From assembly GCA_003140315.1 (NCBI GenBank), contig PLJS01000228.1, positions 1 through 56,200 of the forward strand: 56,200 bases of DNA. Direction: 5' to 3'. Position numbers and translations under genes: made by a program. Positions 17,707 through 26,058 of this stretch are shown piece by piece. Within the stretch, counting starts at the first letter, position 1; each line of letters begins with the position of its first letter. The notes beneath the pieces were generated by a model. That model was not told the DNA's origin. It saw only the letters and a program-made list of their open reading frames with translations, and did not search any database. The DNA is from Hyphomicrobiales bacterium (GTDB lineage Bacteria > Pseudomonadota > Alphaproteobacteria > Rhizobiales > Xanthobacteraceae).

Positions 17707-18762
17707 CTACTCGGCGACGACGCGGCAATCCTTGACCGGAAGATACACATCGATCTCCTCGCCGGGCCGGTATGGCGTTGCAGGAGACGCGAACGCCCTG
17801 ATCCGTATGCCGTCGGCCATCTCGATCAGATAATCCGACGCCTCGCCTAGATACGCGACGCGCTCGACGCGCCCCCGCAGCCGATTGGCGGGGCCTTCGG
17901 GCGCAGCCCCCAGAGCAACGCGATGCGGGCGAATGCATAGCGATATTGCGGAACCGCCGGCCGCGCCGGACTCGTCGGTCGCCCGCAAGGTCGCGCCGAC
18001 GACCTCCACGACACCAGGCGCCGTCAGCTTTCCCGGTAGGGCGTTGCATCGGCCGATGAATCCCGCAACGAACTTTGTGCGCGGCTTCTCGTAGATATCG
18101 AAGGCCGTTCCGACCTGCTCGATCCTGCCCTTGTTCATCACCGCGATCCGGTCAGCGCAAACCATGGCTTCGGTCTGGTCGTGGGTGACGTAGATCATCG
18201 TAACGCCGGTGGTGTCGTGCAGCCGCCTGATCTCGAAACGCATCTCCTCGCGCAAGTTGGCGTCGAGATTGGAGAGCGGCTCGTCGAGCAGCAAGATTTC
18301 GGGATCGACCGCGAGCGCGCGTGCCAAGGCGATGCGCTGCTGCTGGCCGCCGGAGAGCTCGGACGGATAGCGATCTGCGAGATGCTCGAGCTGGACCGTG
18401 TTCAGGTGGCGACGCACGCGTTCCACGATCTCGGCCTTGGGCATGTGGCGGACCTGCAATCCAAAAGCAACGTTCTCGGCGACGGTCTTATGCGGCCAGA
18501 TGGCATAGCTCTGGAAGATCAGCGACATGCCGCGCCGTTCCGGCGGCACAACCATGCCGGGACGCGACATCATGCGGTCGCCGATCTTGATCTCGCCGGC
18601 GGTCGGCTCGACGAAGCCCGCGACCAGTTGCAGCGTCGTGCTCTTGCCGCAACCCGAGGGGCCGAGCAGCGCCACGACTTCGCCAGACGCGATATCGAGA
18701 TCGAGCGAGTCGAGCGCCAGCACGTCGCCGTAGCTCTTGCGCAGTCCGCGTATGGTGATCAT
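17707..18762 (-). CDS. ABC importer ATPase, FbpC/PotA-type
   Basis: ATPase subunit of 351 aa starting MITIRGLRKSYGDV at ATG 18762. Walker A GPSGCGKST, signature LSGGQQQRIALA, Walker B ILLLDEPLSNLD and switch VTHDQTEA are intact, and a TOBE tail (IRPHRVALG...) follows. The frame is open upstream of 18762 only as a shadow of the crotonase gene. It is separated from its permease and binding protein by six enzyme genes, an unusual order, but no other ATPase lies in this operon, so it must power that importer. Confidence 0.92.
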   Translation of the reverse strand: MITIRGLRKSYGDVLALDSLDLDIASGEVVALLGPSGCGKSTTLQLVAGFVEPTAGEIKIGDRMMSRPGMVVPPERRGMSLIFQSYAIWPHKTVAENVAFGLQVRHMPKAEIVERVRRHLNTVQLEHLADRYPSELSGGQQQRIALARALAVDPEILLLDEPLSNLDANLREEMRFEIRRLHDTTGVTMIYVTHDQTEAMVCADRIAVMNKGRIEQVGTAFDIYEKPRTKFVAGFIGRCNALPGKLTAPGVVEVVGATLRATDESGAAGGSAISLCIRPHRVALGAAPEGPANRLRGRVERVAYLGEASDYLIEMADGIRIRAFASPATPYRPGEEIDVYLPVKDCRVVAE

Positions 18763-18770
18763 GTCGCCGC

Positions 18771-19550
18771 CTATTTCCCCTGATAACGTGGCGGGCGTTT
18801 TTCGAAGAAAGCCGCCATGCCCTCGCGCTGGTCCTGCGTGGTGAATGCATGGCGGATCGCCTGACGTTCGACCGCGAGCCCCGCCGACAGCATCGTCTCG
18901 TTGGCGGCGAGGATCGCCTCCTTGGCGAGCCGCGCGGCGATCGGGCTCTTGCCCGCGATGACGCGTGCGATCTCGAGCGCTCGCGTCAGCGCCTGCCTGT
19001 CGGCCACCACTTCGGCCACCAGCCCGGCGCGCAACGCGGTTGCGGCGTCGATCGGTTCGCCGGTCAGTGCCATCAGCATGGTGAGCGACTTGCCGGCGAC
19101 GCGGGCGACGCGCTGCGTCGCGCCGTCTCCGGGCAGGATGCCGATGCTGATCTCCGGCTGCGCGAATTTTGCACCAGCGCCCGCGATGATGATGTCGGCG
19201 AGGAGCGCCAGTTCGTGGCCGCCGCCATAGGCGATGCCGTCGACCGCCGCGATGAGGGGCTTGGGAAACGTCGCGATGGTGTTCCATGCCTGCACGCGGG
19301 CCGGATTGGCGATGGCCTCGAAGCCGCGTTCGCGCATCTCCTTGATGTCGGCGCCCGAGGAGAAGAAGGTCTCGCTCCCGCTGAGCACGACGACGCGGAC
19401 GTCATCGTCGGCTGCGGCCGCCGCGAGCGCAGCCGCTAGCTCGGCGATCAGCGCGTTGCTCAGCGCATTGCGCTTGTCGATGCGGTTGAGCGTGAGCTGC
19501 AGCACGTGCGGCGCGTGGGCGGTCTTCAGGATCAGGCTTGCCTGCGTCAT
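18771..19550 (-). CDS. Enoyl-CoA hydratase/isomerase family protein (crotonase)
   Basis: A 259-residue crotonase. The CoA-binding and oxyanion loops are SGADIKEM and GIAYGGGHELALLAD. Of the two classical hydratase glutamates, the first is present (Glu133 in QPEISIG) while the second position is Leu159 (SLTMLMALTG). This suits an isomerase, a hydrolase or a specialised lyase as well as a hydratase. It sits eight bases before the ATPase gene and 22 after a GH88-like gene. It probably works on the CoA ester made by the operon's CoA-transferase. Confidence 0.85.
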   Translation of the reverse strand: MTQASLILKTAHAPHVLQLTLNRIDKRNALSNALIAELAAALAAAAADDDVRVVVLSGSETFFSSGADIKEMRERGFEAIANPARVQAWNTIATFPKPLIAAVDGIAYGGGHELALLADIIIAGAGAKFAQPEISIGILPGDGATQRVARVAGKSLTMLMALTGEPIDAATALRAGLVAEVVADRQALTRALEIARVIAGKSPIAARLAKEAILAANETMLSAGLAVERQAIRHAFTTQDQREGMAAFFEKRPPRYQGK

Positions 19551-19572
19551 CGTCCGGTCTCCTGTGCGGCGC

Positions 19573-20751
19573 TCACGCGGAAACCGTGGGCAGCGGCTTG
19601 AACCGTCCCGGCATCAGGATCGAGCACAGCGCCTCGACGAAATAGAAATCGCCGAACATGACCGCGGCGTCCGGGCCGATGTTGTGCGGCTTGGAATAGC
19701 AGCCGTGCTTGAGCAGGCCGCGATGCGCCGGCTCCGTCGCTAGATAGTCGCGGCAGAGCGCGTCCAGGATCGCCTCGGCCTTCGCCCGCCAGACTTTTCC
19801 GGCGGCCGCATCGGGATGCAGGTGTGCAAGATCGACTAGCGCCGAGGCGACGATCGCGGCGGCGGCGCTGTCGCGCGGCGCATGCGGGATCGCCGGGTCG
19901 TCGAAGTCCCAGAACGGCACGAGATCGGCGCCCGCGCGGCGCAGCCAGTAGGTGGCGAGGCGCTCGGCGAGCGTCAGATATTCGCTCTTTCCGGTCGCCG
20001 CATAGGTCGCGACGAAGCCGTAGATCGCCCAGGCCTGCCCGCGCGACCAGCAGCTCTCGTCGGCGTAGCCCTGGAACGTGAAGCCGCGCGACCGCTCGCC
20101 GGAGGGAAGCGCGTATTCGACCGCATGGTAGGTGGAATCGTCCGGTCGCAGGAACGCATCCCGGGTCATGATGGCATGCGCCTCGCCGGCGAGCCGGAAG
20201 CTGCCGTCGTCGGCCGCACCCGCCGCCCAATAGAGCAGGGGGATATTCGCCATCGTGTCGATCGCCGAGCTGCGGCGGCCGCGCGCATCATCGAGCGGAC
20301 CCCAGGCGGAAATATAGGTGCCACGTCCGGTCGTCACGGTGCGGCGGCGCAGCTTGTCGGCGGCTTTCAGCGCAAGATCGCGATGGATGGCATCACCGGT
20401 CACATGATGCGCGACCTTGGCGCTGCTGTAGAAGATGAAGCCGATGTCGTGTGTGTTGCCGTCATCGGCGCGGATCGCGACGAGCCTCAAACGCTCCTTG
20501 GCGATGCGGCGGTAGCGCTCCTCGCCGGTGTGGAGATGTGCGGCGAACATCAGCCCGACCCAGAAGCCGCAGAACCAGTTGCCGTGGCTCCAGGCCGCGC
20601 CCTGATATCCGGCCGACAGCGATGCCGGCAATGTTTTCCATGCGCCGGAGGGGCCGGTCACATAGGGAAATTCCACGCCGAGCCGCGCTTCGTCCTCGAT
20701 CAGCTTGCGCGCGAGGAGATCGAAGGCTGCGCGATATTGTTCTGTGGGCAC
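19573..20751 (-). CDS. GH88-family unsaturated glucuronyl hydrolase homologue (copy 1)
   Basis: A 392-residue (alpha/alpha)6-barrel protein of the GH88/GH105 clan. GH88 enzymes remove 4,5-unsaturated uronic acid from oligosaccharides by hydrating the vinyl-ether bond. Both aspartates known to be essential in Bacillus unsaturated glucuronyl hydrolase appear here: Asp102 in HDIGF and Asp165 in AIDTMANIPLLYWA. The aromatic barrel motifs CWSRGQAWAIYGF and FWDFDDP are also present. There is no signal peptide, so it acts on an imported substrate. Unusually, it is embedded among CoA-thioester genes; no KduI/KdgK-type uronate genes are nearby. Confidence 0.87.
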   Translation of the reverse strand: MPTEQYRAAFDLLARKLIEDEARLGVEFPYVTGPSGAWKTLPASLSAGYQGAAWSHGNWFCGFWVGLMFAAHLHTGEERYRRIAKERLRLVAIRADDGNTHDIGFIFYSSAKVAHHVTGDAIHRDLALKAADKLRRRTVTTGRGTYISAWGPLDDARGRRSSAIDTMANIPLLYWAAGAADDGSFRLAGEAHAIMTRDAFLRPDDSTYHAVEYALPSGERSRGFTFQGYADESCWSRGQAWAIYGFVATYAATGKSEYLTLAERLATYWLRRAGADLVPFWDFDDPAIPHAPRDSAAAAIVASALVDLAHLHPDAAAGKVWRAKAEAILDALCRDYLATEPAHRGLLKHGCYSKPHNIGPDAAVMFGDFYFVEALCSILMPGRFKPLPTVSA

Positions 20752-20797
20752 GAGATTAGTTCCGGCTTTTCGATGTCGTTGACGAGACGCGGGGCCG

Positions 20798-21181
20798 CTA
20801 CGAATTGGCGGCCAGGAATTCCTTTTTGTCGACCATCGCGCGCTCGTGCAGCCCGCGGCCGATCACGGTCTTGCCGCAACGGCCCTCGACGCGGAAGACG
20901 AAACGCCGGCCGCGCACGGAGACCAGCTCGGCCGTGACCTTGACGCTCTGACCGACTTTTGCCGACGCCAGATGGTCGACATGGACCGAGGTCCCGACCG
21001 TGATCTCGTTCTCGGTCAGCAGCGGGTTGAGGGCGAGCACACAGGCATCCTCCAGCATGAAGATGAGCTGCGGCGTCGCGAGCACCGGGGCGTCGACGGT
21101 GCCGTGCGCCTGCACGGTGAGCTTCTGCGTGACCGGCCATTCGTGGGTTGCGGCGGTCCCGATCGGGAATCGATCGATCAT
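20798..21181 (-). CDS. FlK-like acyl-CoA thioesterase (hot-dog)
   Basis: A 127-residue hot-dog thioesterase resembling fluoroacetyl-CoA thioesterase FlK. The residues Thr36 (ATPQLI), Glu44 (MLEDAC) and His70 (VHVDHL) have the same spacing (8 and 26) as the catalytic Thr42-Glu50-His76 of FlK, which I recall from the literature. The C-terminal GRGLHERAMVDKKEF also fits that family. The start overlaps the stop of the GH88-like copy 2 by four bases (ATGA), so the two are translationally coupled. Likely role: releasing a small acid from CoA, or clearing a dead-end CoA ester. Confidence 0.85.
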   Translation of the reverse strand: MIDRFPIGTAATHEWPVTQKLTVQAHGTVDAPVLATPQLIFMLEDACVLALNPLLTENEITVGTSVHVDHLASAKVGQSVKVTAELVSVRGRRFVFRVEGRCGKTVIGRGLHERAMVDKKEFLAANS

Positions 21182-22350
21182 ATCTTGGTTGCCTCCATGA
21201 CGCCGCCGAGCACCTGCAGCGATTCAAACAAGAAATACGATCCGAAGATGAGCTCGGCATTGGTGACGTAATCCTGCGGGCGAGACTCGCGCCGCTTGTT
21301 GAAGCATCCGCCGATCAGCATGCCGGGCAGCCGCTTGTCGTCGGGGCCGGTCGGCGTCAGGTAACCCGACACGAGCGCGCGCGCGGTCCGCTCGGCCGCA
21401 TCGCGATAGCGCTTGCGCGCGTCCGGCTGCGGCGCGACCGCGGCGAGCTTGAGCAGCGCCGCGCACACCATCGCGGTCGCGGCCGTGTCGGTGTCGGTGT
21501 CGGTGTTGGGGATCGCGGGATCGTTGAAATCCCAGAACGCCACCATGCCGTCCGGCATGTGCGCGAGCCACCAATCGGCCGCCGCCATGCTCTGGTTCAA
21601 CCAGCGTGTTTCTGCTGGCTGCTGGATGAAGGCCATTATGGAATAGAGCATGCCCCAGCCCTGTGCGCGGCCCCAGACGCTAGTGTCGCTGTAGCCCTTG
21701 TGCGTGAAGGTGCGCACGGTGGCGCCGCTATTCCCGTCGAGTTCGCTCGACTGGATAATCGAGCCGTCGGCGCGGCAGTGGATATCGAGCACGCGCGTCG
21801 TGTGCGCGCGCGCGGCGTTCTCATAGGCGCGGTTGCCGGTCTTGCGTCCCGCCCAGAACAGCAGAGGTGAGGCTTGCAGCGAGTCGATGCTGCTGAAGGC
21901 GCGGCCGACTTCGCCGTGCTCTTCGGCGTCCTTGCCGAGTGGGATCAGACCGAGCGCCGAATCGAACTGGCCGAGCAGTGATTCGGCGGCTTCGAGCGCG
22001 ACCTTGGCGCCGGTCTCGTCCTTCGCGAGAATGTTGCCGAGCGCCGCACCGTAATAGAAGCCGAAGCCCTTGAACGCGGTCTCGAGCTTCGCGCGCGGGC
22101 GGAGCTTTTGCGCCCATTCGCGCGCGAGCGTGTGCAGCGTCTCGTCGCCAGTCGCGTGATAGGCGAGCCACAGGATTCCCGGGAATGCGCCGCCGGTCCA
22201 ATCACCATCGGGTGTCGTCGTCCATTCGCCGGTCGCGGCATTCGCCCAGTGCGGAAATCCGCTCCTGAGCGTGGTCGCGCTGTCCTGCGCGCGACTGCGC
22301 ATGCGGTTGGCCGCTGCCGTCCAGTCGGTCTGGCTATCCGTCGGCGCCAT
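21178..22350 (-). CDS. GH88-family homologue with altered active site (copy 2)
   Basis: A 390-residue (alpha/alpha)6-barrel paralogue of the gene at 19573-20751. Shared landmarks include WGRAQGWGMLYS, FWDFNDPAIPN and Asp156 in SIDSLQASPLLFWAG, the second catalytic aspartate. The first catalytic aspartate (HDIGF in copy 1) is replaced: the matching segment reads KGFGF, with Gly95 where Asp should be. The protein may therefore have a different reaction or act as a partner of copy 1. ATG 22350 lies one base after the crotonase stop. A GTGTCG hexanucleotide repeat encodes a TDTDTDT stretch at 21485-21508. Confidence 0.85.
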   Translation of the reverse strand: MAPTDSQTDWTAAANRMRSRAQDSATTLRSGFPHWANAATGEWTTTPDGDWTGGAFPGILWLAYHATGDETLHTLAREWAQKLRPRAKLETAFKGFGFYYGAALGNILAKDETGAKVALEAAESLLGQFDSALGLIPLGKDAEEHGEVGRAFSSIDSLQASPLLFWAGRKTGNRAYENAARAHTTRVLDIHCRADGSIIQSSELDGNSGATVRTFTHKGYSDTSVWGRAQGWGMLYSIMAFIQQPAETRWLNQSMAAADWWLAHMPDGMVAFWDFNDPAIPNTDTDTDTAATAMVCAALLKLAAVAPQPDARKRYRDAAERTARALVSGYLTPTGPDDKRLPGMLIGGCFNKRRESRPQDYVTNAELIFGSYFLFESLQVLGGVMEATKI

Positions 22351-22351
22351 G

Positions 22352-23167
22352 TCACTTCCCTTTGAATTGCGGTTTGCGCCGCTCGAAGAAGGCCGCGACC
22401 CCCTCCTGGAAATCGCTGGTCGTCCACAGCGACGTGACGAGATCGTCCTCGGGCTTCGCCGCATGTGCGACCGAGCCATCGAGCACCTCGGTCAGCGCCT
22501 GCTTGAACGCGCGCAGGCCGAGCGGCGACTTCTGGCTGATGGTCGTCGCCATCGCGTGGCTGAAGGCTTCGAGCGTGTGATCCGGCACGACCCAGTTGAA
22601 GAAGCCCATGCGATGCGCGTCGCTCGCATCGAACAGCGTGTCGGTCATGATCATCGCGCGAACGTGCGCGGGCGAGATCAGCCGCACCAGGCGCTGCAGG
22701 TTCTCGCGGTCCGTGCAGTGGCCGAAGCGGCCGATCGGAACGCCGATGCGTGCGCTCGATCCGGCGATGCGCAGGTCGCAGGCGGCCGCAAGCTCGCAGC
22801 CGCCGCCGATCGCAAAGCCGTAGACCATCGCGATGACCGGGAAGGGCGCTGTCTCGATCGCCTTCAGGACGCGGTTGAGCTGGTCGAAATGCTCCTGCGT
22901 CTCCGCCGGGCCCATCAGGCGCAACTGCTTCAGGTCCATGCCGGAGGCAAATGCACGCTCGCCGCTGCCGCGCAGGATGGCGACGCGCACTGCCGGATCG
23001 GTGCCGAGCTTGGCGAATGCGTCCTCGACGGCGTCGAGCACGTCGTGCGTCAGCGCGTTGTGCACCTCGCGGCGATCGAGCGTTACGGTCGCGATCGCGC
23101 CGTCGACGCGAACATGGACCGCGGGCGCGTCGGGCCGGTCGGCGGCGGCTTCAGAACGTCTTGGCAT
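22352..23167 (-). CDS. Crotonase-family protein lacking both hydratase glutamates
   Basis: About 271 aa with a typical crotonase core: ASGMDLKQL for CoA binding and GFAIGGGCELAAACD for the oxyanion hole. At the first catalytic Glu position the sequence is VPIGRFG (Ile145), and at the second it is Ile in RAMIMTD, so it is unlikely to be a standard enoyl-CoA hydratase. Other crotonases (dehalogenases, hydrolases, cyclases, decarboxylases) use different residues. ATG 23167 overlaps the end of the CoA-transferase gene by 17 bases. Confidence 0.83.
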   Translation of the reverse strand: MPRRSEAAADRPDAPAVHVRVDGAIATVTLDRREVHNALTHDVLDAVEDAFAKLGTDPAVRVAILRGSGERAFASGMDLKQLRLMGPAETQEHFDQLNRVLKAIETAPFPVIAMVYGFAIGGGCELAAACDLRIAGSSARIGVPIGRFGHCTDRENLQRLVRLISPAHVRAMIMTDTLFDASDAHRMGFFNWVVPDHTLEAFSHAMATTISQKSPLGLRAFKQALTEVLDGSVAHAAKPEDDLVTSLWTTSDFQEGVAAFFERRKPQFKGK

Positions 23168-24290
23168 TGCGGACCTCTTCCGTGTGTTGGCCGACATCGG
23201 GCGGTGCGCGACGAATGTCGCAGGGGGTGCGGTCGAACGTGACCGGATAGCCGAGCGCCGGAATCGTACCGAGGCGTGGATGATTCATCTCGACCACGAG
23301 ATCATTGGCGCGGACCTGCGCGCTATCGAGCGCCTCGCCGACCGTGTTGACGGGGCCTGCCGGAACGCGCGCGGCGCGCAGCCGCACAATCCACTCCGCG
23401 CGCGTGCGCTTGGCGAGTTGCGCTTCCATCAGCTTGTTCATCGCGATGCGATTGGCGGCGCGCACGTCGTTGGTCTTGAAGCGCTCGTCGTCGGCCAGTT
23501 CGGGCAGCTCGATCGCCTCGCAGAGCCGCTTCCATTCGCGGTCGTTCGAGACCTGGATGATGATCTGCCCGTCGCCCGCATTGTAGAGACCGGCGGGCGC
23601 CATGATCGGATGGTGGTTGCCGGCAACACCCGGGACCGTGCCCTTCAGCAGGTAAGTAAGGCCGTGGAAACTCATCAGGCTCACAAGGCTTTGCAGCAGC
23701 GACGCCTGCACGTGTTGTCCGAGGCCGGACTTCTCGCGCTCATGCAGGGCGGCCAGAATGCCGACCGTCGCGAAGACGCCGGTCAGCAGGTCGGCGAGCG
23801 GCAGGCCGGAGCGCACCGGCCCCGACTCCGTCGTGCCGGTGACGCTCATTAGTCCCGAATAGGCCTGGATGACATTGTCGTAGGACGGCTCCATCGCGAG
23901 CGGTCCTTCCGGGCCGTAGCCGTTGGCCGAGCAATAGATCACCGAAGGATGCCGCGCGCGTACCGCTTCGGCACCGAGACCAAACGCATCCATGACGCCG
24001 GGGCGGAGATTCTGAATGACGACGTCGGCGTCGCCGATCAGCGCCCAGGCGAGCGCCTTGTCGTTGTCGCGATCGAGATCGAGCTCGATGCTGCGCTTGT
24101 TGCGGTTGACCGACATGAAGTCGATCCGCTCGCCCTCGATCGTCGGTCCCCAGAGGCGCCCGATCTCGCCGCCGGGACGCTCGATCTTGATGACGTCCGC
24201 GCCCATGTCGCCAAGCATCATCGCGCAGTGCGGGCCTGCGCGCGCGTGCGTGAAATCGACGACTTTGACGCCCTTGAGCGGACCCGACAT
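23151..24290 (-). CDS. CaiB/BaiF family CoA-transferase
   Basis: A 379-residue single-domain family III CoA-transferase. The N-terminus KVVDFTHARAGPHCAMMLGDMGADVIKIE (split) and the SANGYGPEGP segment are typical. The expected catalytic Asp in the G-Q-x-V-D-x-S-L-L motif is Gln195 (GQHVQASLLQ), a variant seen in some members of this family, so transferase activity is not certain. It lies nine bases after the permease gene, making it the first enzyme gene of the operon. It presumably loads or swaps CoA on the imported acid. Confidence 0.87.
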   Translation of the reverse strand: MSGPLKGVKVVDFTHARAGPHCAMMLGDMGADVIKIERPGGEIGRLWGPTIEGERIDFMSVNRNKRSIELDLDRDNDKALAWALIGDADVVIQNLRPGVMDAFGLGAEAVRARHPSVIYCSANGYGPEGPLAMEPSYDNVIQAYSGLMSVTGTTESGPVRSGLPLADLLTGVFATVGILAALHEREKSGLGQHVQASLLQSLVSLMSFHGLTYLLKGTVPGVAGNHHPIMAPAGLYNAGDGQIIIQVSNDREWKRLCEAIELPELADDERFKTNDVRAANRIAMNKLMEAQLAKRTRAEWIVRLRAARVPAGPVNTVGEALDSAQVRANDLVVEMNHPRLGTIPALGYPVTFDRTPCDIRRAPPDVGQHTEEVRNAKTF

Positions 24291-24299
24291 GGAAGCTCC

Positions 24300-26048
24300 C
24301 TAACTCGGTACTTCGGCTGACTGCAGCCGGTTGGATCGGGCGCCGAACACGCCGTAGACGACCAGCGTCGCGGCAAAGACGACCAGCATCATCGTGATGC
24401 CGAGCACGCAGACCGACTCGTAGTAACCCGATGACGAGAAATCGAAGATCATCGTCGTGATAACGGCGGTTCCACCGACGAACAGGAAGATCGCGGTCGA
24501 CAGCTCCCGAAACGACGAGATGAAGACCAGCATCCAGCTCGACAGCAGGGGATCGCGCAGCAGCGGCGCCGTGATGAGGCGCAACACGCCGATACGGCTC
24601 GCGCCGAGGATGCGCCCGGCATTTTCCAGGTCGACGCTCAGCGTGGCAAACATCGCCATGCCGTTCGCATAGGCGATCGGCAGGAACTGCGTCGCAAATG
24701 CCATGATCATGATCCACGCCGTGCCGACGATCTTCACGGGCGGATGCGAATAGGCGGCATAGAACCCGATCGCCAGCACGATGCCGGGCACGACGAAGGG
24801 CGCCATCGCGAGGAAACCGAGCACCGCGCTGCCCGGAATGATCCGGCGCGCCCGCGTATAAGCGACGAGCGTTGCGATGGTGACGGCGATCGTCGCGGCC
24901 GTGAAGCAGAAGACCAGGCTATGGCCGAGCGAGTTGCGCGCCGCGACGGTGTCGAAGAACGTCTTGTAGTACCACAGGAACGAGAGATTGCCGGGCGCGA
25001 AGGGACCCTTACCCCAGGCGACCGAGAGCGACACCAGCAGCATCGCCGCGTAGGGCAGCAGGACCGTGAGCAACGGCGCCACCATGGCGAGCGCGAAGGC
25101 GGGCCAGCGCCACGCACCCAGGCCGACGCGCCGGAACGTACCGCCCTTGCCGGTGATCAGAGTGAAACTGCGCCGGGCGAGCAGGCGGCGCTGGATGATG
25201 AGGAGAACGGCGGTCACGACCAGCAGCGGCATGCCGTAGGCCGCCGCCTGCCCGAGGAGCGGGGGAAACTCCGAGAACATCGAGAAGAGCTGGATCGTCA
25301 CGACCGGCTGCCGTGCGGGGATGAGAATGAACGCCGGCACGCCGAACGAGGCGATCGCTTCGAGAAACGACAGGATGAATCCCGAGATGATCGCGGGTGC
25401 TGCGAGCGGCAGCGTGATCGAGCGCGTGATGCGGAGCAGCCCGGCGCCGAGCGTACGCGCCGCATTCTCGTATTCGCTCGGCGCCTGGTCGAGCGTCGCA
25501 GCGACGAGCGTGAAAGGATACGAGATGGCGTAGATCGCCATCACGAACATGGCGCCGCCGAGCGAGAAGATGTTGAACAGCGGCGCCTTCGCTCCCGTCA
25601 CAGCGACCCACATCTGGTTCAGCCAGCCCGCATTGGGGCTTGCCAGCAAGATCCAGGCGATCGCGCCGAGGAACGACGGCGTCACGAAGGACGCGAGGAT
25701 CAGCGCCCTGACGAGGCCGCGAAACGGCATGTCGGTGCGCGTGATGAGCCAGGCGAGCAGGGTGCCGACGATGGTCGCGCCAGTCGCGACGCCGAGCGCC
25801 AGCACGAGCGAGTTGACGATCGCGATCAGGCTGCTGCGCGACCGGAATGCGTCGACGTAATTGGCGAAGGTGAATTGGTCGGTCGTATCCGACTGGAGGC
25901 TGGTCCACACCAGCCATCCGAGCGGCAGCATGACCATGAACACGAGAACGACGGCGATGAGCGGCCAAACCACGCCGCTCAGAGGGATGTTCCGAACCCC
26001 TCTGACACGGCCGATCGCGTCGGGCGTGACGGACGCGGACACGCTCAT
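24300..26048 (-). CDS. ABC importer permease, fused two-module FbpB-type
   Basis: A 582-residue membrane protein starting MSVSASVTPDAIG at ATG 26048. It has two six-helix modules with EAA loops at EYENAARTLGAGLLRI...LPLAAPAIISG and DLENAGRILGASRIGVLRL. The frame stays open upstream of 26048, but only as a shadow of the binding-protein gene. It begins ten bases after the binding-protein stop. Together with the binding protein (26059-27117) and the distant ATPase (17707-18762) it makes a complete importer. Confidence 0.92.
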   Translation of the reverse strand: MSVSASVTPDAIGRVRGVRNIPLSGVVWPLIAVVLVFMVMLPLGWLVWTSLQSDTTDQFTFANYVDAFRSRSSLIAIVNSLVLALGVATGATIVGTLLAWLITRTDMPFRGLVRALILASFVTPSFLGAIAWILLASPNAGWLNQMWVAVTGAKAPLFNIFSLGGAMFVMAIYAISYPFTLVAATLDQAPSEYENAARTLGAGLLRITRSITLPLAAPAIISGFILSFLEAIASFGVPAFILIPARQPVVTIQLFSMFSEFPPLLGQAAAYGMPLLVVTAVLLIIQRRLLARRSFTLITGKGGTFRRVGLGAWRWPAFALAMVAPLLTVLLPYAAMLLVSLSVAWGKGPFAPGNLSFLWYYKTFFDTVAARNSLGHSLVFCFTAATIAVTIATLVAYTRARRIIPGSAVLGFLAMAPFVVPGIVLAIGFYAAYSHPPVKIVGTAWIMIMAFATQFLPIAYANGMAMFATLSVDLENAGRILGASRIGVLRLITAPLLRDPLLSSWMLVFISSFRELSTAIFLFVGGTAVITTMIFDFSSSGYYESVCVLGITMMLVVFAATLVVYGVFGARSNRLQSAEVPS

Positions 26049-26058
26049 CGCCACACGC

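Noticed and set aside
18975-18982. GAGCGCTC inside the crotonase gene (also at 39882-39889 inside an amidohydrolase)
   Set aside because: Lacks the outer T/A of the TGAGCGCTCA core, lies within coding sequence and has no TTGACA at the right distance, so not counted as TetR operators.
18763-19287. N-terminal extension of the ATPase gene ending at 17707
   Set aside because: Arg/His-rich shadow of the crotonase gene. The ATPase family start MITIRGLRKSYG is at 18762.
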